Shown: positions 16,128 through 24,874 of the stretch, piece after piece
Layout of the letters: every line of letters starts with the position of its first letter
Position numbering within the stretch: the stretch's first letter is position 1
The notes under the pieces: model-generated
The model's database searches: none
Seen by the model: only the letters and a program-made list of their open reading frames with translations
What the model was told of the DNA's origin: nothing
Assembly (NCBI GenBank): GCA_034409055.1
Contig: DAOUMU010000522.1
Location: 1-24,874, forward strand
Source of the DNA: DAOUMU01 sp034409055
GTDB taxonomy: Bacteria > Chloroflexota > Anaerolineae > 4572-78 > J111
Direction: 5' to 3'
Length of the DNA stretch: 24,874 nucleotides
Translations under genes and position numbers: made by a program

Positions 16128-17924
16128 ATGGTAAGCATTAAAGCAAAAACTGACAAGAAACAACAATTACTCCTGCAAGTGCTAATCTGTTTGTTTGTAG
16201 TAGCAGTCGGGATAAGTATAACCCAAACTAATTCGACTGTAATGGCACAAGAAGATGGTGTTGGAGTTGTCGATGTTATTGACGATAGAGGTAGCCTAGA
16301 CAAAACGAATAATGGCTATAAAGTAGAAATTAATGGCTCCATAAAAAATTCTTTACCAATTGATGTATTTGATGTAGAAGTTACTATCTTCTTTCTTGAA
16401 ATGACGGATGTTCCACCAGCGACTACAATCTTGTCTCAGATTAAAGGTGGAGAAACAAGTGATTTTGAGATTGTCGCCACGATGCAAAATAAGCCATCAC
16501 GATTTGTTACGAGAGTGCTTAACTATCGTTTGGCTATAGAAAATGTTGATGAAATATTTGATGAATATTTTTGGGGATATGAGGATGATTCAGTTTTACG
16601 TAAAGCATCAATATCAACATTGCAGTCTCTTTCTCCAGATAGTATTCCTCAGATTATAAAGAGATTTCAAGCAATCAGTTCTCAAGAGGACGAGATAGCT
16701 GACTTGCTTGAAGATTTATTGTTACTACCTATTCTTAGTGAAAGCAAGAATTTAGATGCTGCACAAGCTGTATTAGACAAAGCACAACTTTACTCTAGTC
16801 AGTCTTACCAAGAAGCCTTCTCAAAAATGAAATCTTTAGTGGGTGAGAATGGTACCATTATCGAACTGCTAGATCAGGCTGCTGAAGAGGATAAATCTCT
16901 GATGGATATTTTGGATGATGTTTTATTTTCTATTGGAGAAAGATCTTTGCCAATTTTGATTCAGAGTGTTGGTGGCAATAATGAAAAATCAGAACTTGCA
17001 ATTCGAGTTTTAAAGAGATTAAATCTTGCAACGCCTGAAGAGCAAATTCTGCCATTTCTCTCAATAGCTTCAGATGGTGATGAAGAATATCAAGCTGTGG
17101 TAGAGACATTACATACCTGGCTACCAAAGCAAAATTTACTCCTTATTGAAACTCTGTTATCGACAAGTTCCACAGGTCAAGAAATAATATTAGAGTTATT
17201 GCAAGAACAAGGAAATGCAGCCTTACCTTCCATCAATGAGGTATTGAAACAAAATAACGTAACTGTCTCGCCTGATATAACTCTTGACGAGGCATTAAAT
17301 TTATTGACCGAATTGTATAGACAGAAGAGATTGGAACATGCTGAAAGTCTCTATACAGAAGGGATAGCTTATTTTGAGACTGGAGATTGCACCCATTCCA
17401 GTCAACTATTTGATCAATTTTTAGAAATAACTGAATATCGGCCAAACCAGGATGTAATCCCAATTGTAAAGGCATACAACTGCTCTGGTAATTATCAGCA
17501 AACAAAAACTGTCTTAGATAACTACTTGTCTGCAAGCCCAGAAAATGATGTGGTTATTCAATTATTTGTTGAAACACTGACTCAAGAGGCTGAACAGATA
17601 GAACAAGCAGATGGCTTTGAGAAGGTTATAAAATTTTGGCAAGAAGCTATGGCAACATATCCCAGTTTACCGTTACGTCAAGAACTAGGCGATTTATACC
17701 TGTCACAAGGTTACGAGGCAAAAAACAATAAGGAGTGGAACAAAGCGATAGCCTATTTTGAACAGGCGGAACAATATCTACCTAACCCTGCTGTGGCACG
17801 ATTAGAAATTGGTAAAATTATAGCCAGAAAGCAATGGTTAGTTCTATTAATTGGCGTTGGTATCACGATTTTTGCCAGTATAATGGTTGTAGAACAACAA
17901 AAGTCCATATTGAGCAAGGGTTAA
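16128..17924 (+). CDS. Exported, C-terminally anchored HEAT/TPR-like protein
   Basis: A 598-residue protein of unrecognised family. Residues 1-40 look like a signal peptide (basic start, hydrophobic ~14-31, probable cleavage after VMA at 40). A beta-rich segment (~55-130) resembles FxLYD-type domains. HEAT-like helical pairs occupy ~150-390 and TPR-like repeats ~395-565. A membrane helix at ~569-588 is followed by a short basic tail. This predicts a large domain outside the membrane, anchored at its C-terminus. An ATG further upstream in the same frame (15972) is rejected because it would translate the comM fragment in another frame; the start at 16128 has AAGGAG 5 nt upstream. It is first in an operon with 3 nt to the next gene. 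It is AT-rich compared with the genes left of 15080. No enzymatic motif is visible; it is likely a protein-protein scaffold. Confidence 0.85.
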   Translation: MVSIKAKTDKKQQLLLQVLICLFVVAVGISITQTNSTVMAQEDGVGVVDVIDDRGSLDKTNNGYKVEINGSIKNSLPIDVFDVEVTIFFLEMTDVPPATTILSQIKGGETSDFEIVATMQNKPSRFVTRVLNYRLAIENVDEIFDEYFWGYEDDSVLRKASISTLQSLSPDSIPQIIKRFQAISSQEDEIADLLEDLLLLPILSESKNLDAAQAVLDKAQLYSSQSYQEAFSKMKSLVGENGTIIELLDQAAEEDKSLMDILDDVLFSIGERSLPILIQSVGGNNEKSELAIRVLKRLNLATPEEQILPFLSIASDGDEEYQAVVETLHTWLPKQNLLLIETLLSTSSTGQEIILELLQEQGNAALPSINEVLKQNNVTVSPDITLDEALNLLTELYRQKRLEHAESLYTEGIAYFETGDCTHSSQLFDQFLEITEYRPNQDVIPIVKAYNCSGNYQQTKTVLDNYLSASPENDVVIQLFVETLTQEAEQIEQADGFEKVIKFWQEAMATYPSLPLRQELGDLYLSQGYEAKNNKEWNKAIAYFEQAEQYLPNPAVARLEIGKIIARKQWLVLLIGVGITIFASIMVVEQQKSILSKG

Positions 17925-17927
17925 AAA

Positions 17928-19940
17928 ATGACAACAAAATCAATTAATCGTTCATCTATCATTATTAGTTCAATCTTATTGGCTATTACCGTATGCCTGA
18001 TAGGTTTGTACCCAAGAACTATAGGAATATCAGCAACTTCCATATTCTCCTTATCTTTCATAACTTTTGGGGGGATATTGCTGACTGTAGGCATTATAGG
18101 TTTTGTTTTAAAGAACTTGCGTTTGGCAGGTATTTTTCTGCCCCTTGTCTCCATTTTATTAATAAGCATAAGTCTGATAATTTTCGGACATACCATTGCG
18201 GAAATTGGATTACAGCTTGTCATTGGACTCTTTGTAGGATTGGTGTTAGGACTATTTTGGAGGTCTCAAAACCCTTCCTTTGTCATTCCCCTGATACTTT
18301 TGGGGATTCTAATGATTTCACCCTCTATTCTGTGGCCACAGTTTGCTTCAAGCAGTGTTCTGTTTGCCACCTTCTTCTTAAATACCATTGTAATAGGGGC
18401 CTATAGTATCTATAGCTTAAGCTCATCTTTTGCGGCCAGTTATCGCGTTTTTATCTATTGTTGTTGGTTGATTTTTTTAATCTATTTTGTATTAGCATTT
18501 GGTTTTGGTTTTTGGGGTAGCGTTATAGGGATTGGGGGTGGGACCTTTTTTGCATTTGTTGGAGCAATGGGCTTAGAGGAGTCTTACCAAAAATATTTTT
18601 GGTTGATTCCCAAAACAATCCAATGGCAAACTCGGTGGGCTATTATGTCCTTAAAACATCCTAACGAAAAGGACAGAAAAAACTTTATGAGTGATTTAGC
18701 CAATATGACTATAATAGACCAAATAGATAACTCGGTTACAGACATAAACTTATGGTTGACAAAACGTTCATTACAAATGCATCAAGTTTTAGAAGATATA
18801 TTAAACTATTTTGACCAAGAGTTTTTGTTGCAGAACCCAGCAGTAAGTCAGATAGCTCAAGAAGCTCTGCTGGACCTGCCCGAATCAATCACCAAACGAC
18901 CTATCTATCTGCATCTTGAACAGTTGGTACGACTTGATCTGACGCAAGATTTGCCGGAGAAACTAGGCGCAAAATTTGGTCAGGATTTTCTTTCTAAAAT
19001 CTGGCCTAATTATCTCAGGATGCGTGAAAAGACAATTAATGATTTAAGAAATTCCGGTGAATTGAACAAACGTTTGGGTGTTGTATTACCTAACCAAAAA
19101 ATGGCTGCGCCTTATAGCCCGAATGGTATATTTTTAGATTATGGCAAGTGGCCTGATGGGAAACCTGATAATGATTGGGAGACAGTTCTTAAGGAAGATT
19201 TACACTCCAACAAATTTTTTCCTCCGGGTTCAAGTGAAATTCGTATTTTGCAAGAATTTTTAAATTGGATTTCTCAAATCAAATCTTTACGCACCCAATT
19301 ACTTGAAGTTATACAACAACGAGATAAAGACCCATCCTGGCAAAACTATCTGGAGAATTTGGCCTCTTTTGGTGATAGAGGATTTGAAGAAACATTAGCT
19401 TTTGTGGACTTACTACAACGATACCAGATGTATTTTGAAGCAATTGACTTATTGGAAGCCTTACAGGGTTATTACGATACTCCTTTTACTCGAAAAACTA
19501 TTAATCAGAAATTTGGTGAGTGTGAAATTGGTTGTTTTGTTCAGAAAGGATGGGCCAAGCCGACCAAACTTAATGTAAACAAGACATCCAATCAAAATTG
19601 GGGTGAACCTCAATTACGTCTTGTAAATAACTCACGCGCTGTTCAACTGACATCTGGTCGTATATCTGTTACTCCTGGTACCGATTTGCACATTCTGGTG
19701 CAAGGTTCATCAGTACAACGGTTTGCTTTGAGTGTAGACCAGACTAAAGCATTTACAATTTCGCCGGGTGATTATAAAATATTTGTGTATCCTAAAGATA
19801 TAGCCATGCCGCCTGTTCAGGCAACATGGTCGGTTGATGATGCAAGTTGTGTCTACAATTTGTCTATGGAACTTCTTGCTCCCAAAATGGAAATTCCAAA
19901 TATAATATTTAGTAAAATACCCTCTCAACCCCCTAAATAG
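17928..19940 (+). CDS. Eight-helix membrane protein with large soluble tail
   Basis: A 670-residue protein of unrecognised family. About eight hydrophobic helices are visible at roughly residues 9-28, 37-62, 66-88, 94-111, 117-137, 141-165, 172-191 and 195-215, the last containing a GIGGG segment. The remaining ~450 residues are soluble: a helix-rich part, then a beta-rich end (~556-640) with patterns such as SPGDYKIFVYP. With eight helices both ends should be on the same side, most likely cytoplasmic. No transporter signature, kinase, nuclease or P-loop is seen. The gene starts 3 nt after the previous stop, so the two are almost certainly translated together. It is strongly AT-rich. It may be the membrane core of the complex formed by this operon, which is an inference from context only. 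Confidence 0.85.
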   Translation: MTTKSINRSSIIISSILLAITVCLIGLYPRTIGISATSIFSLSFITFGGILLTVGIIGFVLKNLRLAGIFLPLVSILLISISLIIFGHTIAEIGLQLVIGLFVGLVLGLFWRSQNPSFVIPLILLGILMISPSILWPQFASSSVLFATFFLNTIVIGAYSIYSLSSSFAASYRVFIYCCWLIFLIYFVLAFGFGFWGSVIGIGGGTFFAFVGAMGLEESYQKYFWLIPKTIQWQTRWAIMSLKHPNEKDRKNFMSDLANMTIIDQIDNSVTDINLWLTKRSLQMHQVLEDILNYFDQEFLLQNPAVSQIAQEALLDLPESITKRPIYLHLEQLVRLDLTQDLPEKLGAKFGQDFLSKIWPNYLRMREKTINDLRNSGELNKRLGVVLPNQKMAAPYSPNGIFLDYGKWPDGKPDNDWETVLKEDLHSNKFFPPGSSEIRILQEFLNWISQIKSLRTQLLEVIQQRDKDPSWQNYLENLASFGDRGFEETLAFVDLLQRYQMYFEAIDLLEALQGYYDTPFTRKTINQKFGECEIGCFVQKGWAKPTKLNVNKTSNQNWGEPQLRLVNNSRAVQLTSGRISVTPGTDLHILVQGSSVQRFALSVDQTKAFTISPGDYKIFVYPKDIAMPPVQATWSVDDASCVYNLSMELLAPKMEIPNIIFSKIPSQPPK

Positions 19941-19946
19941 AGGGTA
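19918..19946 (+). promoter_or_regulatory. Hairpin over the stop codon between operon genes 2 and 3
   Basis: TACCCTCT (19918-19925) pairs perfectly with AGAGGGTA (19939-19946) around a 13-nt loop that contains the end of the upstream gene; the stop TAG is at 19938-19940. A short T-run follows at 19953-19957 and a strong AGGAGG (19960-19965) after it. It may act as a partial terminator or processing/stability element. A TATAAT at 19945-19950 lacks a -35. Confidence 0.4.
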
Positions 19947-19972
19947 TAATAGTTTTTATAGGAGGTTTAAAA

Positions 19973-21376
19973 ATGGGTAAGCAGTTAGGCTTTGATTCAG
20001 GTTCATTAATATGGGATGGGGATCTGAATGGTGGTGATCACCTGTCCTGGTCGGAAGCAGACACACACAAATTGGCAGATTTCTGGAGCAAGGTTCAATT
20101 TGGCGAGAGCCTTTCGCCAGCAGATGTTCAAGATAGCGTTGATATTTTTGTCAGGGGTATTGAAAATCCGATCACACGGCCAGATGCTATTGGCAACCTG
20201 ATGAATCCTCAATGTGCTGATTTATTAGAGGATGCCCTTCACCAAAGTTGGACACCTGATTTAGATATGGATTTGAAAGACGCCTTGGTTGAAATTGCGG
20301 ATATAGATGACCCGTCCGAAAGAACCCAAAGGTTGGGAGAATTAGTTATCCGTGAACTGCAAGATGGGCAATTGCCTGCGCCTTTAGATGTAGATTTTCC
20401 TGGAGGAGAAGGGGATTTACCAAAAAATATGCTGCTGCGCCAGATAATGGCCCACATCAAGGAAGGTGAACTTGAAGTACCTGCCAAAAGTAGCGACCCT
20501 CCTTCAACTCCTTTTGGTAAAGCAGTTGAAGCTTATACCAAAGGCAACATGGCTGAAGCAAAAGCTGTTCTGCTTAGCACCGAAAACCCTGAACAAGTCT
20601 TGCGCGATGCCGGTCCAGAAGCATGGGCTATGTTAATTGATTTTGCTCAAAGCAATGACCCTGAGCTTGGCGATGTAGCCTTTGAGATGTTACATGAACA
20701 AGCGAGTGATATTTTACCATTTTTAGAAGAGGTTGCACCTGGCAATCCGGTAGCCCAAGAAATGATTGAATGGCTTCAAACCGGGGAAAGACCTGATATC
20801 CAGGCTGTTATTGATTATCAACTCTCGCAGATAGCCAGCGAAAATGATGTAGATGCTCTAAAGGCATTGATTGAGCAAACACCTGACCATAAAATATTAC
20901 TGCAAAGAGTTGTTGCCCAGGGAGATGATATCAGGCCAACATTGATTGAAATGATGGGCGATTCTGACCGTAAGACACAGGTCTTTGCTATGGATGCCTT
21001 ACACGGTCAAGGAGACGAGGCAATGGATGAATTGCTGCGGGCCAGGGCACATTCAGACCCAACCATCAGTAAAAATGCTGACTTGCTTATTCACGAACAT
21101 TTCACCGGAGAGGTAGATTTTGAGATAGCCCAATTCAATCACGACCATAACCCTTTCAGAATTAACCCTGATTTGACAAGTGGAGGCTCTGACAGAAATA
21201 TAGGGAGTACCTCTTTTTCTTTAGATGTTGATTACTTTACGGAGAAATTGAGTAATCCTGAATCCTGCATGGAAGCGCTCAATTCATTAGTGCAAGCAGG
21301 ACCGCCTGCGGTCCCAACCCTATGCCAAATTTTGGTAAAAACCAGAAAGGAACGGTCTCGCCGTGAGTATTATTAG
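19973..21376 (+). CDS. Soluble HEAT-like repeat protein
   Basis: A 467-residue acidic protein with no signal peptide or membrane helix, so probably cytosolic. The N-terminal ~155 residues are an unrecognised helical region rich in Asp and Leu. From ~165 to 400 it is a chain of alpha-helical pairs resembling HEAT repeats, for example AKAVLLSTENPEQVLRDA and DALKALIEQTPDH. It ends abruptly after a segment like the first half of a HEAT repeat (ALNSLVQAGPPAVPTLCQIL) and a basic tail, so it may have lost C-terminal repeats. The ATG has a strong AGGAGG 7 nt upstream, the best ribosome site of the operon. The last 14 nt overlap the next gene. Its likely role is as a scaffold or adaptor; family not recognised. 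Confidence 0.85.
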   Translation: MGKQLGFDSGSLIWDGDLNGGDHLSWSEADTHKLADFWSKVQFGESLSPADVQDSVDIFVRGIENPITRPDAIGNLMNPQCADLLEDALHQSWTPDLDMDLKDALVEIADIDDPSERTQRLGELVIRELQDGQLPAPLDVDFPGGEGDLPKNMLLRQIMAHIKEGELEVPAKSSDPPSTPFGKAVEAYTKGNMAEAKAVLLSTENPEQVLRDAGPEAWAMLIDFAQSNDPELGDVAFEMLHEQASDILPFLEEVAPGNPVAQEMIEWLQTGERPDIQAVIDYQLSQIASENDVDALKALIEQTPDHKILLQRVVAQGDDIRPTLIEMMGDSDRKTQVFAMDALHGQGDEAMDELLRARAHSDPTISKNADLLIHEHFTGEVDFEIAQFNHDHNPFRINPDLTSGGSDRNIGSTSFSLDVDYFTEKLSNPESCMEALNSLVQAGPPAVPTLCQILVKTRKERSRREYY

Positions 21377-24300
21377 TTGTTTGCTTAGTTTTGGAGCATT
21401 TGCACTCGGAGGTGGTGTTAGCTTTGTATTGTTACGCAATGCTCATCGTAACTACAAAAATTGGGAAGCCGGATTGTTGGCCCGAAAAGCAAATATTCCG
21501 GTAGCTACCGCTCAAAAGATTATTAAGGGAGACTTATCACTGGAGGTTCTGGATAGACAAGCCTGGGAATTGGCAATTGAGTATGGTTGTGACTTTGAGA
21601 CAGCCTGCCGGATACAAGATGATCAACTATCTTTAGAACATTATTTAGCTCAACAAAAAAGTAAATCTCAACCTTTTGTCTTCAAGCCGGTTCAAAAAAA
21701 AGCCCCCCCTTTTCATATTTATGAAATGTGCCATGAGCCGGCAGCTTACATCAATGCCAGCAATGCTAACAGTTGGGCTTACCAAAATGGTCAGGATACC
21801 ACTCATATTGTTCTGGCCGGTCATGCCAACAGCTTGGTATGTAAACAGATTAGCTCTTTAATCTATAACACTTACTTGAGTATGGAAAGTGCAGAGGCCT
21901 CGCTGCTGGTTCCAGGGGCATGTTTTCTCCAGGGAACTGTAGGGGTTTCAAACCTTGATATTAAGTTACCAATGCCTGTTACTCTTCAGGCTGCTCAAAA
22001 AGTTCCACCGCTTAAAGAAATGGTCGGAAACCTCCAGCCTTTTCAGGAAAATGTTGGCCTTTCCACTATTCAGGTGGTTAACAACGGTACTTACCTGCAA
22101 ATTCAGGACAAAATATATGCTCTGATTCGTGAAGCACAGCAGAAACATGCCCGGGTGTTGTTAAAAGCCGGTACTAATGGCCATCCTACTCGCACTTTCC
22201 TGTTCCCATTTCTTCCTCTTTCTCAAAGAAGTGAAAGTCCGAATCCTCTCAGGTTTGAATTGCCACTCTATCTTTTTGAGTCAGAAGATTTTACCTATCT
22301 TAAAGAAGTTCACCACCAAACCTTGATTTTAGAAATGACGGATGACGCTTTGCGCCGTAAGCAGATATATCAAGATTGGTTACGGCAAGACCAGGAGAAT
22401 TATGAAAACTATGGCAAATATTATCGCTCTCTATCCCCTGAACGACAACAGGCAAAGGATGTTAAAATCTCCGGCTCAAGGGATTATGTCAATGCAGTAA
22501 CCGTAAATGCTGAAGAAGGTAAAGAGTCATATACCAGCCCACAGGAATACTACGAAAAAATCCTGCCCAGCTTATTAAAATCAGACCAGGAATGGATAGA
22601 CAAGATGGATGCCCTGATGAGCAGCATTAAAAGCAGAGACCGCGAACGGGATGATCGGCTAAATGAGATTAACCTGGCTGTTCTTATCGACTCGTTTTTG
22701 CGAGGGTGGCCTCCTGTATTCTTGGGTGGTAGTAAAGAAGATGAGGGACAGAAGCGGTATGTCAACTGGTGCAAACAAAAGCGAGAACGGGTATGGCAGG
22801 CTATTCACAAACGGTTGGAAGCTCAAGGGATGCGAATGGAGCCTCTTTTGGAAGAAAACACCATATTCCAGATACAATTTGTGAATGACCGGGTGATAAG
22901 CCTGGTTCCATTTTATGTCACAACTGACCAGGATATGTGGGTTTATCTATCATCTGAGTATGGCCTTACCTTTTACGTCAACCAATGGTCTCGACGTAAG
23001 TTAATTAAACACTCTTTGCCGCCTAAAAAAAGCAACTGGAAATGTGCCTTAAATTACTATCGCAAGGGGGTCGAATGGTTAGATAGACCAGGTGTAGATA
23101 AATCTGTGACTGAAGAGGAAGCAATTAACCGGGCCGTAAATGCTTTTAAAGTTGCCCTTGAAACTCATCCTGCTGTCGTCCAAGAAATCTGGAATGGTTG
23201 GTGGGAACACTTTAGTCGGGACACATCTGTAGATTTTGATAAATTTAAGGATTTAATGAGGGCTTTCCAAGCCCATGATGAAGCCAACTACGAAATATCT
23301 GGTTATCATCTTAAACAGTTCATTAGTCATTATCCTGATTTCTTACCCGATCCTTACATCTTACTGGCAATCCAAAGATTGCAGGATAAAACTAACCTTG
23401 CTCCTCTATTAACTGAACGAAGAACAAAAATCACTCGTCATACTGAAATCAAACAAGATATCGAAGCCAAAGTTGGTTTTATACGCAGTAACCAAGCTTT
23501 AATTACGGAGATACTGCAAAAGAAAAAAGCTAAAAGGCCATTAGATAAATTTGAACAACAGCGACTTGGGGAGGTAGAACGAGTTGACAAGGAAATTACC
23601 GGATTGCAATTAGAACTCAATCAGTTAGCTGGAGATATCAACGAGATGGGGCAGAGAGTAGAGGTTGGATACAAAGTTATTTGGGATACGTTGAAATCAG
23701 AACCAGATGATTACCTACAGCAAGCCAGAGAGTTAGCCCCGGAACATATAGAGAAAATATTGGAGCAAAGAAAGTTCATTCCTTCAGATTTTTACTTGCT
23801 CCGTTTTCGGCCACTGCACGAAATTCTACAAGGTGATGAATATATAGAGATTGCGAATAGACTACATCAGACTTCTCAGAAGTTGGGGAAAAAGGAGATA
23901 ACTGTTTCTCAATTGAAGGGGGAAATAGAAGATTGTTTGAGAGTTGAATATTTAAAGAAAGAGGATTTGGGTGTACTCAAAGATTTTCAAAACAAACTTG
24001 AGCGATTAACGCTTGAGCGTGAACAAGTGAGTCCCATTGTACGTGAGATAATTCTACGCAAAGAAATGGACCAGATGGCTCAAACCTATCTTCAGAACGG
24101 GATAAACAAATATAGACAATCTGCCTATTTGCTACCGGAGTTTAGTGAACCTGTTCAAAGGATAACTGAGTTGTATACAAAACACCAGGTACAATACAGA
24201 AGGGCATTACAACATATGCTCAACCATAAAGTACCGGTTAGGAATTTTGCTCCGGCAGGGAAATTTACACCTCTAAGCGGAGCAAAGTTTAAACTCAATA

Positions 24301-24749
24301 AGGTTTGGTTTGTGAGAGAGAGAGGCATCATTGTTGGCTCTGACAAAGATGACAATAAGTTTGACCTGGCACGAGCCGAAAACTTGACCGAGGAAGAAAC
24401 CCAACATTTGGAACAAGAACTCAATAAACCAGGCTTTTTGTATCAGAAAAGTGTTGGCATGAACTCGATTGAGTTTGTACTGAATCTGTCTATAGCTCCA
24501 TCCCCTTGTTCCGGGAGGTGGAGTCAGGCCCTACTTCAAATGGAAGATTGGTTGATTCGTCTCATAGCCTACCTGGATATACCGCCAATTCCCAGTCAAT
24601 CTCTCCCCGCAACTTATAATAAATTAGTAAGAAAAAGACAACGTAGAGTTGATGGTATAGACCTCAATCCAGATAGAATTCAAACACAATTTTTACAAGA
24701 GATTGGTATTCGGATTGAGGATGTTGTGGTTGTAGAAGTCGAGATTTAG
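21363..24749 (+). CDS. Large N-anchored coiled-coil protein, unknown
   Basis: An 1128-residue protein of unrecognised family. Residues 3-25 are a hydrophobic membrane anchor followed by basic residues, predicting a cytoplasmic body. Residues ~38-90 form a compact helical module. The region ~130-330 is mixed alpha/beta, with short hydrophobic strands such as THIVLAG and ARVLLKAG. A central charged helical region follows, with long coiled coils at ~686-768 and ~874-917. The end (~960-1128) is again mixed. I see no Walker, nuclease, kinase or protease motif. The start is a GTG overlapping the previous gene by 14 nt, with AAAGGA 11 nt upstream; no ATG lies nearby in frame, so translational coupling is likely. 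It is the last gene of the operon. A filament-like or bridging role would fit the coiled coils, but this is speculation. Confidence 0.82.
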   Translation: MSIISCLLSFGAFALGGGVSFVLLRNAHRNYKNWEAGLLARKANIPVATAQKIIKGDLSLEVLDRQAWELAIEYGCDFETACRIQDDQLSLEHYLAQQKSKSQPFVFKPVQKKAPPFHIYEMCHEPAAYINASNANSWAYQNGQDTTHIVLAGHANSLVCKQISSLIYNTYLSMESAEASLLVPGACFLQGTVGVSNLDIKLPMPVTLQAAQKVPPLKEMVGNLQPFQENVGLSTIQVVNNGTYLQIQDKIYALIREAQQKHARVLLKAGTNGHPTRTFLFPFLPLSQRSESPNPLRFELPLYLFESEDFTYLKEVHHQTLILEMTDDALRRKQIYQDWLRQDQENYENYGKYYRSLSPERQQAKDVKISGSRDYVNAVTVNAEEGKESYTSPQEYYEKILPSLLKSDQEWIDKMDALMSSIKSRDRERDDRLNEINLAVLIDSFLRGWPPVFLGGSKEDEGQKRYVNWCKQKRERVWQAIHKRLEAQGMRMEPLLEENTIFQIQFVNDRVISLVPFYVTTDQDMWVYLSSEYGLTFYVNQWSRRKLIKHSLPPKKSNWKCALNYYRKGVEWLDRPGVDKSVTEEEAINRAVNAFKVALETHPAVVQEIWNGWWEHFSRDTSVDFDKFKDLMRAFQAHDEANYEISGYHLKQFISHYPDFLPDPYILLAIQRLQDKTNLAPLLTERRTKITRHTEIKQDIEAKVGFIRSNQALITEILQKKKAKRPLDKFEQQRLGEVERVDKEITGLQLELNQLAGDINEMGQRVEVGYKVIWDTLKSEPDDYLQQARELAPEHIEKILEQRKFIPSDFYLLRFRPLHEILQGDEYIEIANRLHQTSQKLGKKEITVSQLKGEIEDCLRVEYLKKEDLGVLKDFQNKLERLTLEREQVSPIVREIILRKEMDQMAQTYLQNGINKYRQSAYLLPEFSEPVQRITELYTKHQVQYRRALQHMLNHKVPVRNFAPAGKFTPLSGAKFKLNKVWFVRERGIIVGSDKDDNKFDLARAENLTEEETQHLEQELNKPGFLYQKSVGMNSIEFVLNLSIAPSPCSGRWSQALLQMEDWLIRLIAYLDIPPIPSQSLPATYNKLVRKRQRRVDGIDLNPDRIQTQFLQEIGIRIEDVVVVEVEI

Positions 24750-24852
24750 GGCATTTGTTACAAGTTAAGATTTTTTGTTGATTGTCAAAAAACTCTTGGC
24801 CTTATGGCAATAACGATTTTTCCAGTCAAATTCTGGTTTTGCTGGCTTGATA

Positions 24853-24861
24853 TGATACAAT
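24853..24861 (+). promoter_or_regulatory. Possible extended -10 at right edge
   Basis: TGATACAAT is an extended -10 (TG plus TACAAT) without a clear -35, possibly serving a gene beyond the window. Between 24750 and here I see no gene and no convincing terminator. Confidence 0.3.
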
Positions 24862-24874
24862 TGAGGGTCTCAAA

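Overview
The window most resembles a member of the Chloroflexota (Anaerolineae-like). This is inferred from four things: a single-chain E1 alpha/beta 2-oxoacid dehydrogenase, very large P-loop/TPR/Asp-box signalling proteins, a Ser/Thr kinase fused to an ATPase, and GTCATTC-type palindromic intergenic repeats. No rRNA or other taxonomic marker is present, so the assignment is moderate.

Layout. (1) 160-8166, minus strand: a two-CBS-domain protein, then a probable two-gene signalling operon (read right to left). The first gene encodes a 1727-residue transmembrane protein with a cytoplasmic P-loop ATPase and TPR solenoid, one membrane helix, a Pro/Thr stalk and extracellular repeat/beta-propeller domains. 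The second encodes an ATPase-Ser/Thr kinase fusion with the same type of N-terminal ATPase. (2) 8376-12919, plus strand: a DeoR-family regulator, a fused E1 alpha/beta subunit and an E2 acyltransferase with two E3-binding domains. This is a 2-oxoacid (pyruvate- or acetoin-type) dehydrogenase operon without E3. It is divergent from the signalling operon, and promoters are visible in both directions. (3) 12920-13562: a non-coding block with two covarying hairpin repeats, a terminator-like stem, two candidate promoters and a CRP-like site. (4) 13563-15080: a ComM/YifB AAA ATPase. (5) 15081-16127: an AT-rich geneless stretch followed by a broken, diverged second copy of the comM 3' end. (6) 16128-24749, plus strand: a tightly packed four-gene operon of AT-richer genes that I cannot assign to a known family. 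It encodes an exported, C-terminally anchored HEAT/TPR-like protein, an eight-helix membrane protein with a large soluble tail, a soluble HEAT-like protein, and an 1128-residue N-terminally anchored coiled-coil protein.

How the genes work together. The minus-strand pair looks like an outside-to-inside signalling module: an external propeller, an internal ATPase/TPR scaffold and a partner kinase. The four-gene operon is the best candidate here for an undescribed system. Its proteins are consistent with a membrane-associated complex carrying both external and cytoplasmic solenoid parts, but no catalytic motif is visible and no function is claimed. Its base composition and the comM fragment at its left edge suggest it was brought in or rearranged next to comM.
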